DNA of 64,000 nucleotides from Aquila chrysaetos chrysaetos (GCF_900496995.4 NC_044004.1:310001-374000); one strand, 5' to 3'. Positions 10,424 through 25,000 are shown, counted from the stretch's first letter. Notes: generated by a model from the sequence alone, not told the origin. Translations and numbers: made by a program.

Positions 10424-13400
10424 CTGGAAGAAAAGAGGGAGGGGGACCTGCCCATCAGCAGTCCAAATGCCGCATCCCCCTGCCAAGCATCGCTCCATGG
10501 TCCCACATCCTGAAGGTGCCCCGTCCCAGCAGCCGCTTGCCGAGGATGCCGTTATGGATGTTCACGCGTGCAAAGCGGCTGCCCTGGCCCTCGTGTCCTT
10601 GCAGGCACCCGCAGCACTCGAGATGGTGCTGAACAAGGGCCAGCTTGAAAAGCATCTACTCCCAAAGTGTTTTTTTGGGGAGAAAACATGGGAGGGAGAA
10701 TCTACTGTTTCTGTCTCTCCCTGTTCTTGCTTCGGCACAGGGCTGCGTGTGGATGTGCTGCGAGGTGGAAGCGGCTGTTTTATCCCCGCCCACGGTAAAG
10801 CAGGGAGGTAAAGCAGCTCAGCCTGAGCACAGTCAGCAGGGCCAGACCAGAACAACCCCCACTGTGCTGGTCCATACAGCCCTGCGGCATATTCCTGCTT
10901 TCAGGAATGAAAACAGGCATCTCCGTAACACTGCTGCTCTTCCAGCCACCCAGCAGGTTTTCACCACTCTAAATATCTATATAGGCTTGGGATGCTCAGC
11001 ACCCCTGGAGCAGACCTGGCTGGTCCTTCCATACCTCTCCAGCCTGCCAGGACACTCCAGCTCTGCCCAAAAGGCAACAAAGGTCCCGGCTTGCTCTGGG
11101 GCCAGAGCCCAGCTCACGTGCAAGTGGCAGCGCCATCCCACGATTTCTGGAGAGCAAGTTCTGCAAAGCTGGATACTTGTGTCTTTAGGATACGTGGCTA
11201 AAACAAAACATCCTTGCAGAAAACTCCAAAATGCATCATCACCGCTGCATTAGCACGGGCTCTTGCACCGACACCCCACTGCCACTCAGGAAACCCCCCT
11301 GAGGAAATCCACCCCCCTTCCCAGGACAGGTCCTCTGCTCTTCGGCAGACCTCACAGCACGTGTTGTCCGAGGTCCTTACCAGAATGTCCTCTGAACTGT
11401 GGCCGTCGCCAACGGAGAGCCCATTCAGCTGCTGCTGCAGCTGCCCCATGCCCTGGGGCAGGTCGCGCGATGGAATGAACCAGTCCTGGTCTTCTTCCTC
11501 CAGCATCTCCTGGAAGCAGCGGTCGAGAAACTCCTGCTCCTGCAGCTCCTCCTCCACCTGCCCAAAAAGACCCGTTAGTCACAGGTACAAACGATGCATC
11601 TCGGTGTTTTCCATACACTGTCCCCACCTGGTAAAAGAGTCTGCAACGTGCCTACCTCACCTCGGTCTCTGTCCGTGCCTCAGAAACATTACAGGACAGC
11701 CACAGCTATATTTTAAACCTAGACAAACACAGCTTTGTCAACTTGCCTGTAGCCAACCCCAGGAAGCGCAAGAGCACAAAAACCGGCACCTTCTGAACGG
11801 AGCAAAGCCGTGCTCAGGCATCGTTTCCCGGCTGCTGCAGGCTGCCGGGGCAGGGAGATGCAGCCTGAAAGCTCACGGCACCAGGCAAATCCAAAAGGGA
11901 ATGGGATAGGATTTACGGGACATCCGGATGCATCAGCGCACACATGGGATTTCAGGCTGCTGGGCTCCAGCAGAGCTTGCTGGAAAATGAACAGGATGGC
12001 TAATAAAATTACAACCGGGAAGCAGTGCTAGAGGTGTGCGTTGTTGAGTGGATCCTCTGCTACAGAGTGATGCTGCAGCCTTTCTTGCTTCCCACGCTTC
12101 TCCGGTTCGTTAAACCGGCTCTGCTCGGCCCCCTCGGCAGACCGGTGCTCTGCAAGCACCGACGCAGGGTGGCAGTCGGCTCCTGTCGAGTACACCATGG
12201 ATGACGCCATCTCTGCTGCAGGAAAATTCCTCCCAAGGCCTAGGAAAGCCACAGGACCTGGCTTGGGCTCCCGGAGCAGAAAGTTGCTCACGCAGGGACG
12301 TGCTGGCAAAGCAAGGCAGGAGAGACGGGCAGGAGGGGGGCCTGGGGGTCCCGTCCTCACCCTCGAGCAGGCGCATACCATCGGTGGGTCGCATTAACCA
12401 GCTGCTCCCATCTTCCAGGCTGGTTTTCTCTGGATGCTGACTCGAGCAAAGCAAGCGAGGCAGCGAGCTGGGCAGCCCGCGCTGCCGCCGGCCTCCTGCT
12501 AAACAGGCACGTGGTCGCCAGAAAATGAGCAGACGGGGCGACAGCCAGAAAACAGCACAATTTTGAGCGGCTGTTATTGAGTCCAAAAGGGCTGAGTGAA
12601 TCCATGAACTACAAAACGCTCTGAAAAGCCTCCATTTTACAAGAAAGCAGAAACTACAACTGAAACTGGCTTCCCGAGGGGGAAAAGGGGAGCTCTGCAA
12701 CCCCCCGTGCCCGGTACTGCAGCCCCTGAGCTGGGGACGGGCTGGCAAGCCCCTGCCACCGGCGGGCTACCGGGGTCCCACTGCCTTACCACGGCATTTA
12801 CAGAGACCTGCCTGTCACAAACAGCTTGGGAAGGTAACTCCGGTAAACCCACAGCGCTATTGACTTTCAAGTTATTCACAGCCAGTCCCTGCTACATTTA
12901 AAATCACATCCAGGAAAACTTGTGAGGGTTGTGAAAAGCTCTCTCACAGTAACCAAGCCTTGGACGCTATCTCCAGCCTCAGCTACTGCAGAGCTTCTCG
13001 CCACCAGCCTTAGAAGAAATTGGGTCCGGCCAGGGGAAAATCCCTTTTACCACTAGCAAACTATCCCATTGCTGTCCTCAACTGGTTTCCAGAGGCTGTC
13101 CTTGAAACTATGTGCTGGCACTAGCACACAAAACCAGGATATTAAAAAAACCCACCCCAGGACTGCCGGCTTGCCCCAGCAGATGACGATGACAATGACT
13201 GCCCTGGGATCCTGCACTTCCACAGGACACTGATGGAGCGAGCCCAGAGCTTTGTGCATCTCGCAACACTTCAAACCCAGACGAATATTCCCTCTCCTCT
13301 GAGTCTCACCACTGCCAGCTGTACTCTAACCGCAGCCCAGCAGTGCCTTGTTCCCCTTCCCACACCATAGCCTTTTCAGTGCACGCAACTGGCCATCGGG

Positions 13401-16038
13401 GCCAATGCCAGTGCTGGCTGCGAGCCGGGGACGCGGTGACAATGTCAGTCCTGGACCAGGGGACAGAGAAGGGGAGATCCTGGACATGCTGACACCTGTA
13501 CCTACCTGCTAGCCCTCTAGCCAGAAACCATCAACTCCTTTGCACCACATCGTGACAACTTGAACCAGAAGATAAAGGGTTTAGTATTTGCTCAGGGCTC
13601 TTCTTTGGCTTCCTGTGGTATTTAATGCAGCTCTGTCACCTCCCACCCCAGGTCCTTCTGCACCAACCTCACCTGCTGTCAGCACAGTTTCTTCTCAACG
13701 CAAGAGCCCACCACTCCCTTTTTGCCCTCCGGGATGTGCTGGCTCCATGGGAAAAGGAACGTCGCTCGCATAAATAAGGGAAGACTGTGCCAAGAAGCTC
13801 GTGGGTTTCTGAAAACACCTGCCTGTTCCCCTCGCTCAGGGCCTGGATGGCAGAAAACATCTGCGGAGGAGGCAAGGAAGCAGCGTGGCTTCAGAAAGCT
13901 GAGGAAGAGGGAAGAGCAAGTGGGTCTGGAGGAAGATTCAGCCCCACATCTTACAGCAGCCCCAAGCCACTGGGGCTTGCATGTGAAGGCGGCAGAAGCC
14001 ACCATCGCCACTGAAAGGGACATGCCTGCCGTCCCTCACCCTGTGCCCCCATCACCGGCATCTCATCCTCTCCCGGGGGCACTCAGGGGCGATTCAGGCC
14101 AGGGAGCAGAATGGAGCAGCTGAGAGGCACGAGGTGCAGCACCCCAAACCAAGCCCCATGAGCACCCATGCCAGCCCGAGGACAGCTTCTTCCAGGCGTG
14201 CTGCCTTCCAACAGATGAAGGTCCTGGCACAGGACAGCTCTCCCTACCCCACTGCTGCCCCACCAGTGGACACATGGACTTCAAAGCCCTTAAAGAGTGA
14301 CTCCAGCTTCTGTACGAACCATCTTCCACCCCGAGCAGCGTTCCACCAGGAGCTGGATGAAGGGCTGAGCTCCCAGGGCATCGCTAAGGGGTTGGAAGTG
14401 CAGAAGTGAGGGCTGGCAGACCAGGAAAGCACAGGCGAATATCTCGGCGACACAGAGCCCAACACAGGGAAGCCCTGAGGTCTTGGCTCCGTTTTCCTCC
14501 CTCCTCCATCTCCCTCCGCCTTGCTCCTCCGCCCCGGGACACTCCCTCCGGCATGGAGCTGCAGTATGGTTTGCTTTGCACTTTGCCTTCATCAGGCTTT
14601 TAATCAAGACAGCGCTTTACAAACATTAACTAATTAATCTCACACATTTCCATCAGCCCAGCTGCTTGTGGGGGCTGGCTGCTGCCTAATCACGTCATTA
14701 AATAAAACAAAAGCCTTGAGTCACAGCGCGCTAACAATTGCTAACGTGATGTGGGACAGCACAAGGCGGCTGCTGCACACTCACCAGGAGTTACTGTCAG
14801 CGAGTGGCTGCAGTTTCTTCCTGTGGGAACGAGACTTAAGTATTACCATATGGAGATTTTCTGCTGAGAACACCAGTAAAGCTGATAAAATCCTCCTTTG
14901 GTGACCAGGGGTGTGGTGGGGACATAAAATCCCTCTGTCCAGCCTGCCCGCAGCTCCAGAGGTCCCTCCCTGCTGGTCTCCTGACACCCCGGTGATGGGA
15001 ATCCGGTGCTTGGCCACGCTCGTGGGGATGTTTTAGGGAGGGGCAAGTGTCCAGGAGAGTTCAGGGTTTCTGCCTGTAGCACTGCTCAGCCAGCTGAAGG
15101 GTCAAACTCCTTCTTCGCCCAGTTCAAGGTGTCTAACTTCTCTCCAGCTACTGGGATGATGGCAGGAGGGACCAGCGAGCCTCCAGCAAGCTCTTCCCTG
15201 CTGCCTTGTGCTACCCTGGCATTTGGATGAAGACCCAAAGCAGAAGCACGAGGAGGACGCTATACGGCTGCTCCCTCTGCTCCAGCTCATGGGGTTGCAT
15301 CGTTATTCCACAAGCAAGATCTGTTCAAGTCCCACCACAATCTACCAGAAGCTCTCAGGAGCTTAGCTGGCCCTTACAGACACAGCATCTAGTGGCCAAA
15401 GTTCCTACCACGTGGTCTGGCTGCTCCAAGCGTATTCAGGACGATTTCACTGAAATGGAGACTTCTACCCGAAACGAGAGATGCTAACTGCAGGAACGCA
15501 TTGCTAAGATAGCCGGGCTACAAACACGCTCAAATTTTGAGCACTGATTTTTATGCTGGTCCTCTCTCTCCAGCTGAGCATGCAGAAAGGGAAGGTCTCG
15601 GTTATCACAGCAAAGCACAGGAGAAGACGGTGCCGTCAGCGTCCCTCTGAGAAAGATCTGAGAGGGTCAAAGGCATCATGAGGTTTTTTTTCCTGACTTT
15701 ATCCATCCCATATCCTTACAGGCAGATCCAATATAAACAGGATGACTCTTCCCTTGAGCCACCTCCTCTGTGCAGGGCCTGCGCCGGCTGTGACTCACAC
15801 GCACCTCATGGTGCCCATCAAAGGAAACCTTTCCCTTGCCTCAATCTTAGCCGCAGAAACACAGAGCTGGCAACCACCCTCCCGGTCTTACCTGTCTGTT
15901 GAAGTCTTCTTCGTTCTCCATCCACATGTACTCTGCAAAGGGGTTGTTTTCCTTTTCATCGTGGCCATTCACTACTTGGTCCTCTTTGGATTTGGGACTG
16001 GATGCCGTCGTACTGGCAAGGTCGGAGCCATTCATCAT
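10367..16038 (-). CDS. PAIP2B: Poly(A)-binding protein-interacting protein 2B
   Basis: PAIP2 proteins bind cytoplasmic poly(A)-binding protein, displace it from poly(A) and eIF4G, and so repress translation. The coding exons on the minus strand are 16038-15892, 11557-11381 and 10423-10367, all phase 0 with AG/GT borders, giving 126 residues (human PAIP2B is about 123). The N-terminus carries the family signature [18 protein letters not shown]. The middle is the acidic PAM1 region with [10 protein letters not shown] and WFIPSRDLP. The C-terminus is the PAM2 peptide [16 protein letters not shown], which docks on the PABP MLLE domain. SPKSKEDQ and the DILSKSNL junction favour PAIP2B over PAIP2, as does the neighbouring ZNF638. 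Two ATGs are adjacent (16036-16038 and 16033-16035); by comparison with mammals the second may be the main start. The gene lies tail to tail with NAGK. Confidence 0.96.
11381..11557 (-). CDS. PAIP2B: PAIP2B middle coding exon (PAM1 region)
   Basis: The exon encodes 59 residues, VEEELQ to SEDIL, with the acidic [10 protein letters not shown] and WFIPSRDLP blocks. The acceptor is TTTTTGGGCAG and the donor is CTG/GTAAGG. It begins with GTG (Val), an internal codon and not a start. Confidence 0.96.
11558..15891 (-). other. PAIP2B: PAIP2B intron between the first and middle coding exons
   Basis: A 4.3-kb intron of moderate GC content. I recognise no coding exon or mobile element inside it; the open frames are short and unremarkable. 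Confidence 0.8.
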
Positions 16039-16046
16039 TACTGACT
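15892..16046 (-). CDS. PAIP2B: PAIP2B first coding exon
   Basis: The acceptor TTCCCAG precedes 16046, eight untranslated bases follow, then ATGATGAATGGC. The exon encodes 49 residues ending DFNRQ and has donor CAG/GTAAGA. The acceptor immediately before the ATG shows that at least one non-coding exon lies upstream on the minus strand. Confidence 0.93.
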
Positions 16047-19000
16047 CTGGGAAGAGAAACAAGGGGGTGAGGGAGCTGCCGTGGACCCCATGCCCCCCAA
16101 CCCGTGCCAGCCACCCAGCTCCCAGATGGAGGCTCGCCACTGGTCATGCTGATGGGTGACAGCTCAGGCTTCCAGCATACGAACCTGCTGCTTCCAGGCT
16201 GCTTTTTTCTAAGGCACAGTGCTACTCCTGACTCCTCTTTTCAAAAGTGCTGGAAGCAGCGCTACGCCTCCCTGGCAGTGGCAGCATCTATTTTTCATGG
16301 TTTTGACCCATCAGAGATAGTCTGAATATATTTGGTCTGGACTTAGAGCAAGGGGTGACCTGACCAGCAGCTCCTGGAGAAGTTGTGAACAGGGCTTGGG
16401 AAGGCACCGGCACCCCAAACCCCATCCATCCATCCATCACACTTATTTTAAATCTGCCACAAAACACACCAAAAGACCACAACTGTGTTATCACTGCAGT
16501 CAACACACCAACACCACAGAAGCAGATTGTCCCCTGCTCCAAAATACTGAGTTTTTTGGCAGAACATACGCAAGCCAGTTCATGTCCCTTTATCTCTGCC
16601 ATAATTTCTTTATTTTTAGAGGGCATTTTGCAAAACCCTGTTGGTTTGTGACACGAAGGCTGCCTTTTTCAAAGCAGGCATTCAGAGTCCCAGGAGCACG
16701 GCCTGAAGCAAGACAAAATCTTACGGAGTCCCAAACCTCAGTTTCTGAAAGGCTCCCAGGAGCAGACGGAGGGAAGGACGCACAGACAGATAAATGAGAC
16801 AATAATTTAATAGCGAAATCCTATGGAATAGCGAAACATGGACTAAGGCCAGTACAACCCTGCTGAAAAAAGTCCAAATATCACGTAATGACATCCCAGC
16901 TGTATGTTTTACTCTCGCCTGGTAAAGGCTTTGTCTAGAGCTGAGCTGCATCCAGCTCCAGCACAGCACTGGGGCCCAGGGATGAGCTGGAGAGCATCCC
17001 GCACAAGCAGGGGCTGGAAAACACGACTTCTTGGGATGACTGGCAGAAGCGGCTTGGTTTGGTCTCAAGGAGAATGAGAGCCGGGGAGCCCTGCACAACA
17101 GCCCTTTCGGTACAGAGGGAGGTTGCAGATAAAACAGCCTTTTGTCCTCATGGATACAGAGGGTGTTTTGGTTTTTGCAGCAGTAGAAATTGGATTTGGA
17201 GGGGGGGTGAGGCTGGGGACACTAGTAGTGATGATAGGAACTAATGCCGTTTGCAGGGAGACAAGCCTCTCCCTGAAAGTTTCGGGGAACAGTTACTGAT
17301 GGGCACCACAGATGGTCCAGGTATGCCTAATCCTACTTTAGGAAACAAATTAGACAACCTCTCAGAGTCTCCGCGAGGCCCTACAAGGCTGTGAGAGCAA
17401 GCAACAACGCTGCCGGAGCCCGGTCTTTTCCATCTCCACGCAGGTCACAGCTGCCGTCAGATCTGCATCCCAGCAGCCGCTCCAATCCCCCAGGAGCAGG
17501 GATCCCACATTACTCGTTAAATGCAGCCTGCTCTAGGAGCCAAACAGATTATTCTTATTTTGGGGAGGAATCCGAAGCACAGATGAGTACAGGATAGCTG
17601 TCGCACATTACTCTCTGAAAAGCATCCCCGCCAATAACAAAGGTGCACAGCCCTTGCATACTAACACTCTTGGGTCCCCAAGAGCGGCACAGCTTTAACA
17701 TGGCTGCTCCTGGGCAAAGAAAAAAGGGGGGGAAAAAGGGAAAAGGAAGAGCAGCACGTTCCTCAGGCTGCCTGCAGCCTCGGGGGACAGCACCAGGCCA
17801 CACTGAAGCAGCCTTTGTTATCTGCAGAGAAGCAAGAAAGGCTCCGAATGGAGCACGGAAACTTCAACCGTGCCAAAGGCAACACGGCGGCTCTCCCGTG
17901 ATCTGCGAGACTTATTGACGGCAGACAGCTCAAGTCTGGCAGGAGAGAGTCGCAGGGCAGGCGGGAAGGAGAACAGAGCTGCAAAGCAAGCGAAAAGGCA
18001 TGAAAAGGTTTGGATGGGGGAGCTCTCCCTCCTTTCCTCCCTGCTTCTCTCGCCACCAGCGCAGATGTTTGCACAGGCAGAGCCTGGAGCTCAAGGACAC
18101 ATGAGTTTTGAGGAGCTGGCAAGATTCACAGCTTACGTACAGCGTCCGGAGCTGGGTCCTCTGTGCAGACAGGCAGGACGGGCACTGGGTCGAACCGAAA
18201 GTCCTCCCGCTGCCCTGCTATAGATCAGGCAGCCGCTGTCAAGAGACGAAGCGAGGTGCCTGCTCTGGTCCAGTGGCTCCGTACCAGACACTGCAGAGAA
18301 CAGTGTAGCTGGAGAAGCAGCACAAGAGAGGAGGGAAGGTTTTTGCAATGTTTAATTTTATGGTTTTTATGTTTAAAAAAAAAAAAAAAAAAGGAATAAA
18401 AAGCTTCCTCTCCCTCCCCAAGACTCCACACTCTTTACTCATCTGGCTGCAAAGAGATCCCGCTCCTGTGGTGCCGGCTCTCGGCAGAGCTTTGCAGCTC
18501 TTTCTGAACAGCAAAGGGGGTTTTCCCCGAGTGTTTGGTGTGTGTGACCCGGCACCCACGGCACAGCCGTGGAGAGCTGCGGGTGCCGTGGGAGGAAGAG
18601 AGGCAGAGGAGGGCAGCTAGCCCAGTGCAGCGAGGAGGGCGGCGTGCTGTGGTTTGGGAGCAGAGACATGAAAAGATGGCTTGTGTCTAGTTTCCCTTCC
18701 AGGTTTATAACGCGGCAGCAGGACTTTCATCGCAGTTCCCGTCAGCAGGACAGGTTTTTCAGGCAGACGGGGAGCAGCAAAGGCAGCAGCTCTCAGCACA
18801 AACAGATCCTAACAGCAGGGCAAGCCCTGAGCGCTGCCAGCATCCCAACATCCGTGCAGAGCCTGCAGCCCCTTGGCCATCCACGCATCCCACTCCAGTG
18901 CCCAGAGCAAACCAAAGGGCTCCCATGGGGCAGACAGGGTCTGGGGATGCCGGCTGAGCTCAGCTTCCCAATTTTGGCTTCCACCATCCCGTAAGGGGCA

Positions 19001-22000
19001 GACGGAGAGCTGGGACCCCCCGGGAAGGGCAGCCCCGGGCACACCGGGCACCATCTGCTGTGGTCCCCAGGCTGCGTAAACAGACCTGCCGCTTGCCAAA
19101 ATTAGAGCGCGGGAAGCGTTTGTACCTCCACGTCACAGTCAATGCCACTTGTTTACTCTGTCACCAATGGGTCCATTTTTCTTTTTTTTTTTTAATTTCC
19201 CTTCTTTCTCTCTCTTTTTTTAAACACATAGGTGTCCACAGCCCCATTTCCAGCCCCTCTCAGCAGACATAGAATCCCCCACGTTCACCATGGAAGTTGT
19301 TTCACTGTGGTTATCACGCACGTTTCCCCACCACACTATTCCCACCTCTTTTGTTAGATTTAAGCCACCCCAAAGCTTCCCGAGCAATCCCACACAGCCA
19401 TCCCCTGCCTGCTGTGGCCAGAAGCTTCTGAATGGCCCCGAGCAAAAAGGGAGCTGGGAGAGGCCAGCATGGACATTTAAGTGTCACCGAGCAAGACAGA
19501 AGCCCTTCCACAGAGCAACATCCCTGCGCTTTGCTGGGAGAAACAGCCGGCAGCAAGCAGCAGGCAGGAGAGGCAGGCTGCCCTGCAAGCTCATCCCTGC
19601 CTGGGGGGCGGTGGCTCCTGCCTGGGCATCTACTGGGAATATTCTGGGTGTAAAAACTCACCAAATAGTAAGGCAGGCACCTAAATCTCCCGTCGCTGCT
19701 GGCCGGTAACAGCACGAAGGGCAGCGGATACCCAGGGGCAGGGGTACGTGCACAGATGGCGACAGCACAGGAACTATCTATGTGACGTAATGCTTCGGTA
19801 GCCCAAACACGAAAGGGGAAAGAAAAAACAAACAACCAAAGTGGTTTTTTTTAATCTCCCATTTTTTACAGCTAGGTCTGAAGGACCCAAGGTCATGGTT
19901 TTCCCCTATCAGCCGGTGCTTGGAGCATGCCAGGAGTCCCTCACAGCAGCCCCGGCCATGCAGAGCCATCCCCGCCTGGAAAAGCGCCTTCCAAAAGTGC
20001 ATTTTCCAGTCTGGCCGAGCCAGGCTCAATGTATGTTTTGGTCTGCGTGTTATTTATCTGAGTCACCGGAGCAGCGCTGTAACCGTCAGCCTGTTGACAC
20101 TCTACCAAGTACGCACAGAGCCAGGGTAATTTTGATATATTGCCGAGATGCTGCAGTGAGCTTACTGCTCTGAGCCATGGTTCTCCATTAAAACTAAAAT
20201 AAATTTAAAAATCTGCTTTCTTATAACAAAGGCTTCTTAGATTTGTTTCTCCTTTCCCCTGGAAAATTAAGCAGATTAAAAAAAAAAAAAAAAGTAATCT
20301 TTAACCTAGGGACTGAGAGCTCAGAAGACACATCCAGAGCCCACAAACCACCTCCAGAGAGCTGTACGTCCTGAGCTGGAGCACAGCAAAACCTGAGGAG
20401 CTACGCCTTGCAGCTGCCTGCAAGGCAGGGAGGCAGCCTGGGAGGTCCCTGCTAGTCTTTACAAACTTCTTCATCACTCTTAATACTCCCATACTCGCCT
20501 CGGGCTGGAACAGCAGCCTGGCAAAGTAGGTTTCCTTTGGAAAAGGTACTGGACAACATGAGGCGGGAAACAGAAATTTGGCCCCTGTTTGGTATTTGGG
20601 TGTTGCTTAAACGCATGATGCTTTAAGGCTACAGATTTCACAGGACCTGACTCCAGCTGGGGCTACCAAGCGGTCCCAGGTCCATTAAGCTGGAAATAGT
20701 CACCAATCCAAATTAGCCCAAGTGACCAAGACATCCGAGGGCAAACTAATCAGCGCAGCTCACACAGGAAGATGCCAACGTAAAGGGGATGGACTTGTTT
20801 TGGAGGAAACATCCACATTTCTGCGTGGACATCTCTCTTAGCCCCTGAGCTGCTACACAGAGACGGCACTGTGGTCCAGGCACAAGGCTGGGCATCGTCT
20901 AGCCCTGCTGCACAGCTCACTGCAGGGCTGTGAGCGTTACCTGGCCTTCAAAGCCCAGGGGGAAAAAGCAGGAGGCACAAGGCTGGAGTCAGCGGACACG
21001 ATGGTGGCTCAGCACTGCCACGGGCAGGTCTGGTCCCTCTTCCCCCAGCCCCTCATCTGATCTCCCTCATCTGATCCCTTTGGCAGCAGCAGACAGGTAC
21101 TGCAGCTACCCGCCCTCTGCCCACCTCTCTGCCTGCACTTCTGCAGCTGCGGTCTGATCCTGCGTGCACCGCGCTGGTGCAAACCCCGCCAAGGCAGTCG
21201 GACTGTGCTATGCGAGACACACTGCCCTTGCTTCAGAGCAGACGCTGCGAGGCCAAGCGGGCTGCCTCGTCCCATCACTGCCTTATCCCACTGGGCTCCC
21301 ACTCCTTGGAATGACAAAGCAGAGCAAGAGCAAGGTGCTCTTGCCACCGTGTTAAGACATTTGATGCAAGGAGGGCAGAGACTCCGTGGACCGACTCGGC
21401 AGGAGGTGGGGAAGGACGCCTTAGAGCAGGCAGCACCCAAGCGTGGTATAAAAGGAGGCGGCTGACCCCAAGGAAGACAAAGCTGAGACAGACGAGCGAT
21501 AGGATAGCAAGGGCAAAGGCGTAGGTACCCGCTGTGCTGCCAGAGGAGTGCAGGAGGTGAGAGCCTGATGCAGAGAAGGAGATAACGCAGGGCGATGCAG
21601 TCGGAGCAGCAGGGAAGCAAGCTGATCTTGCAGGCAAGCATTTTTCCAGCGGCGAGCCACGTACGGAGGGAACGGCAGGTGGGCAGCGCTGCCTGTCCGC
21701 CTCGAGCTGTGGCACCGTCCATCGGGTGGAGAGGGGAAAGGACAAGAGGCAGCAGACGGCGAGATCGCACTGTGGTTGGAGTGAGCCGCCCTGGGAGGAG
21801 AGCGTACAGGCAGGAACACTTCAGGCTCCTGCGACGGAGCAGCATAAGGCACGGCGAGTTATTAATAATCTGGATAACGCACTTCAATATCCCAGAATTA
21901 CACATATGGTTACCCGCTCTTTCCAGGCAGGCCATTAGACCATTTCCTTACCTAATTCAGGAGGATAACACAGCAGAACAAACCAGGGTTAGTCACAGCA

Positions 22001-25000
22001 GGACTGAGGAACTCCTGGGAGGCAAGACCCTTCACGCGTCCCACTTCTGGCTGGTTTCGGCCCCTACGAGAGCATCCCTTTCTTACGCCAAGCGTGGCAT
22101 GAGGCACGTTCCTCCCCTTCGCCCCCAAAGAGTTAACAAGTCAGCACCAGACGGGAGAATCAAGCACAGCTGCTCGCTTGGCTCAAGGCAGGGACATATG
22201 GTCCTCCTTACCCTCCCAGGCTGGCGCGGCCAGAGCCAAAACCTCGGCGGAGGCTGCTTCAGCAGGGAGCGCAGGGTTACGTGATGGAGGAGGCTGGCCG
22301 GCCAGGGCTCCCAGCTCTATAAATAGTTTTGGGAATCATTGTGTTTGCAGACGGGCTGGTCCTTCAGCAGGAAAACCCACCCAGCACAACCCAGACTTCA
22401 GAAAAAAAAAAAAAACAAACCCAAAACTGAGCCCTTCTTTCTCTGTGCACTTTCACAGATCCTCTCCTTCCTGGCTGCCCTGCAAGTGCTTAGGAGCAAG
22501 GCTGGGTTTGCAAGGCCTGGCACCGCAGGGGAAGGCAAGAGGTTAGGGCTGCATCCCCAAGCCTGTGCTGCTGCACCCTCATCCCAGCTGCACTTTGGGT
22601 GTAACGAGACTCAAATTTTAACTTGCACTTGAAATTTAACTCAAATTCATAAAAAGAAACCCACTATTTTATCCCTTCAACCAGTGCAGAAACGCTTCCC
22701 GCAGAAGAGGCATACTGGAGCATGAGCACATTGGTTTGAAGTCCTCAACCAGAAGCCTAGGACTGATCCGTGCCCAGGCAGAGCTGGGGCGAGGCGGGGA
22801 GGGGAAGGCTGGATGTTTTTGCAGGGCACCTCTCAACTCCTGCAAAGCAGCAGTTAGAGAAGGGCAACTCGTTAGCCTCATTTCCCAAGGGACTGGATTC
22901 TCCCATTTCAGCTCCCACAGGTACTTCTCACGCTCCACAAGTCGATCTGGTTCATCCCCACTTCCAACGCCCTCGCTCCTTCCACCAGCTTCTCCTCCTG
23001 CCCACCTGCGCCTTGCACAGTAAACATAGAGATTACCTTGCTCTAATCTCTGCTTGCAGATAAGGTCTCTGCACCTTCGAGTCCCAAGCTGCGCTTTTTA
23101 TCTCCCAGCCGTGTCGATTTTTCCAGTAGCCGTGAGGACTGCCAGCTGCCCCGCATGGCACTTGCGACGTTCAACCCCTCTCTGCTTCCAGCTGGGTCTC
23201 ACCGGGGAACCCGGCGTGACTGGGTCTGGCTTTTTCTGCTAGGCTGCAATCCAGCTCCAGCCCAGCCCACGCTCTATCACCACCCCGATGTCTTTCAAGT
23301 ACTTTTTTTTCCTCAGGCTTCTCCTTCCTATTATACTGGCACTTCAGGTTTTATTCCCCACCACCGACGCTGAAGCGCTGAGCTGGCGAGCTGCTGCAGA
23401 CCTGGGGGAGTCATCCACTGCTCCCCGCTGTCTTCAGGCCTCTGTAATTAGAGGACGTTAAGTCTTCCAGGTTAGCTTGGACTTGTGGTGTTAGGCTGGA
23501 CTCCTGGTACTCCCTTCTCGCGCTTGCTGGGCTGCTGCAGGGTGGGTGCCAGTCCCTGCTCGAAGCCCACAGCAGATGTGGAGCTTTCCATTTTCAGATA
23601 TCTCAGTTGCTGAGGAACTGCATCCTATTTCCATCTCCGATCTGGGGGATAATCTCATCCTGCACTATTTTAATCTGCATCCACAAGAACAATCCCCCAC
23701 TTTGCTCAGGCACAAAACAAAGTGCCGCCAGATCCCCCCGTCATTTTGAAAGCACCAGAAACATTGAACGCACTCTTGAGCTGTGTCCAAGAAACACTTC
23801 GAAACCTAATTTCAAATTCATTCTAAACACTGCTCTTCATTGAGCTACTTTTAATCTCAGGCAAAGACGACACATTCTGCACTTGACAGCTCACAAACGG
23901 GTCCTGCTGCTCACCAGGATTAATGCTGCGATACACTGCAGCAGCGATATGGCCAACCAGCACTGCTCATGAGCCCGCGAGCAGCAATATTCTGTAGTTT
24001 CTTTAAGTGAATTGATAAAAGAAGCTTTTTAAAGACTTCAAACCAGAGCATCCATCAAGCAGCACCTTCCAGCTCCCCTGGCAGTGGCTGCCACTTCTGT
24101 TCTGGGAGGGGAAACCTCCTGATCGGAGCCAGGCGATGCTCTTCCCACGGAGGCACTGCGTGCTTGCCGCACAGGGACATCCACAGGGACAGCATTCCCT
24201 GCCTGCCTGGGTGCAGGCAGAGAGAACCGAGAGCAGAAAAAGCAAGCAGTGCAATTTCTGCAGCAGCAACGGCTGGAAACGGAGATCAGGGCAGCAAACT
24301 GAACACTTTGCCAGGGCTCTACGGATTTGCAGAAGCAGCTTTATCTCTGTTTGCGCCAGAGACCCGACATGGAGGCACCTTCCCAGGCACTTTGCAGCGT
24401 GTGCCCTGTACTCACACCTCGGGCTTCGCCCGATCCGGTGCTGGACGCCTGCCCTCCACGCCATTGCTTTCACTCCGAGCGGGGAAAGGGAAGTGAAGCG
24501 AGGCCGAGAGGCCAAGGCAGACATGGCGATTCAACCCGCGTTTTGGCAGCTCAGGTCTGCACCTCGGCAGCCGGACGGCACTGGCTCTTGCTGCTCCGTC
24601 CCTCGGCTGCATGCAGGCTGCGGTAGCGTGGTCACAGCCGCCGGGGCTCGGCACTGTTCTCCAGGCCACCAAAACCTGACAAAACACGCCCTGTCAACAC
24701 CAAACAAGAGCGGGCACTGGGCAGGCTGGCTGGCGGCTGCCTTTCAGCAGCCTGGATTTCGGCCGCCGACAACACTGGCGTGGATCAAATTAACACCAGT
24801 GGAAGGGCTGGCACGATGACAGCTCCGGGGACGGACACTGTCCTCATGCCGTTGCGGTCCCTGGGGCACCGCAGACCGGCCAGCCCAGCCTGCCAGGTGA
24901 TGGATGACCCAGAGGTGAATGGCCGAGGGTCTCACTTCACCGTCCTGTGGCTGACCTCAAACTGCAGCTCACAGCGGCTGGCTGTGAGGGGAAGGCAAAC

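Noticed and set aside
11198-11557. 119-codon minus-strand open frame read as a complete protein
   Set aside because: It begins with GTG at a splice acceptor and reads through the donor at 11380. Only 11381-11557 is a true PAIP2B exon.
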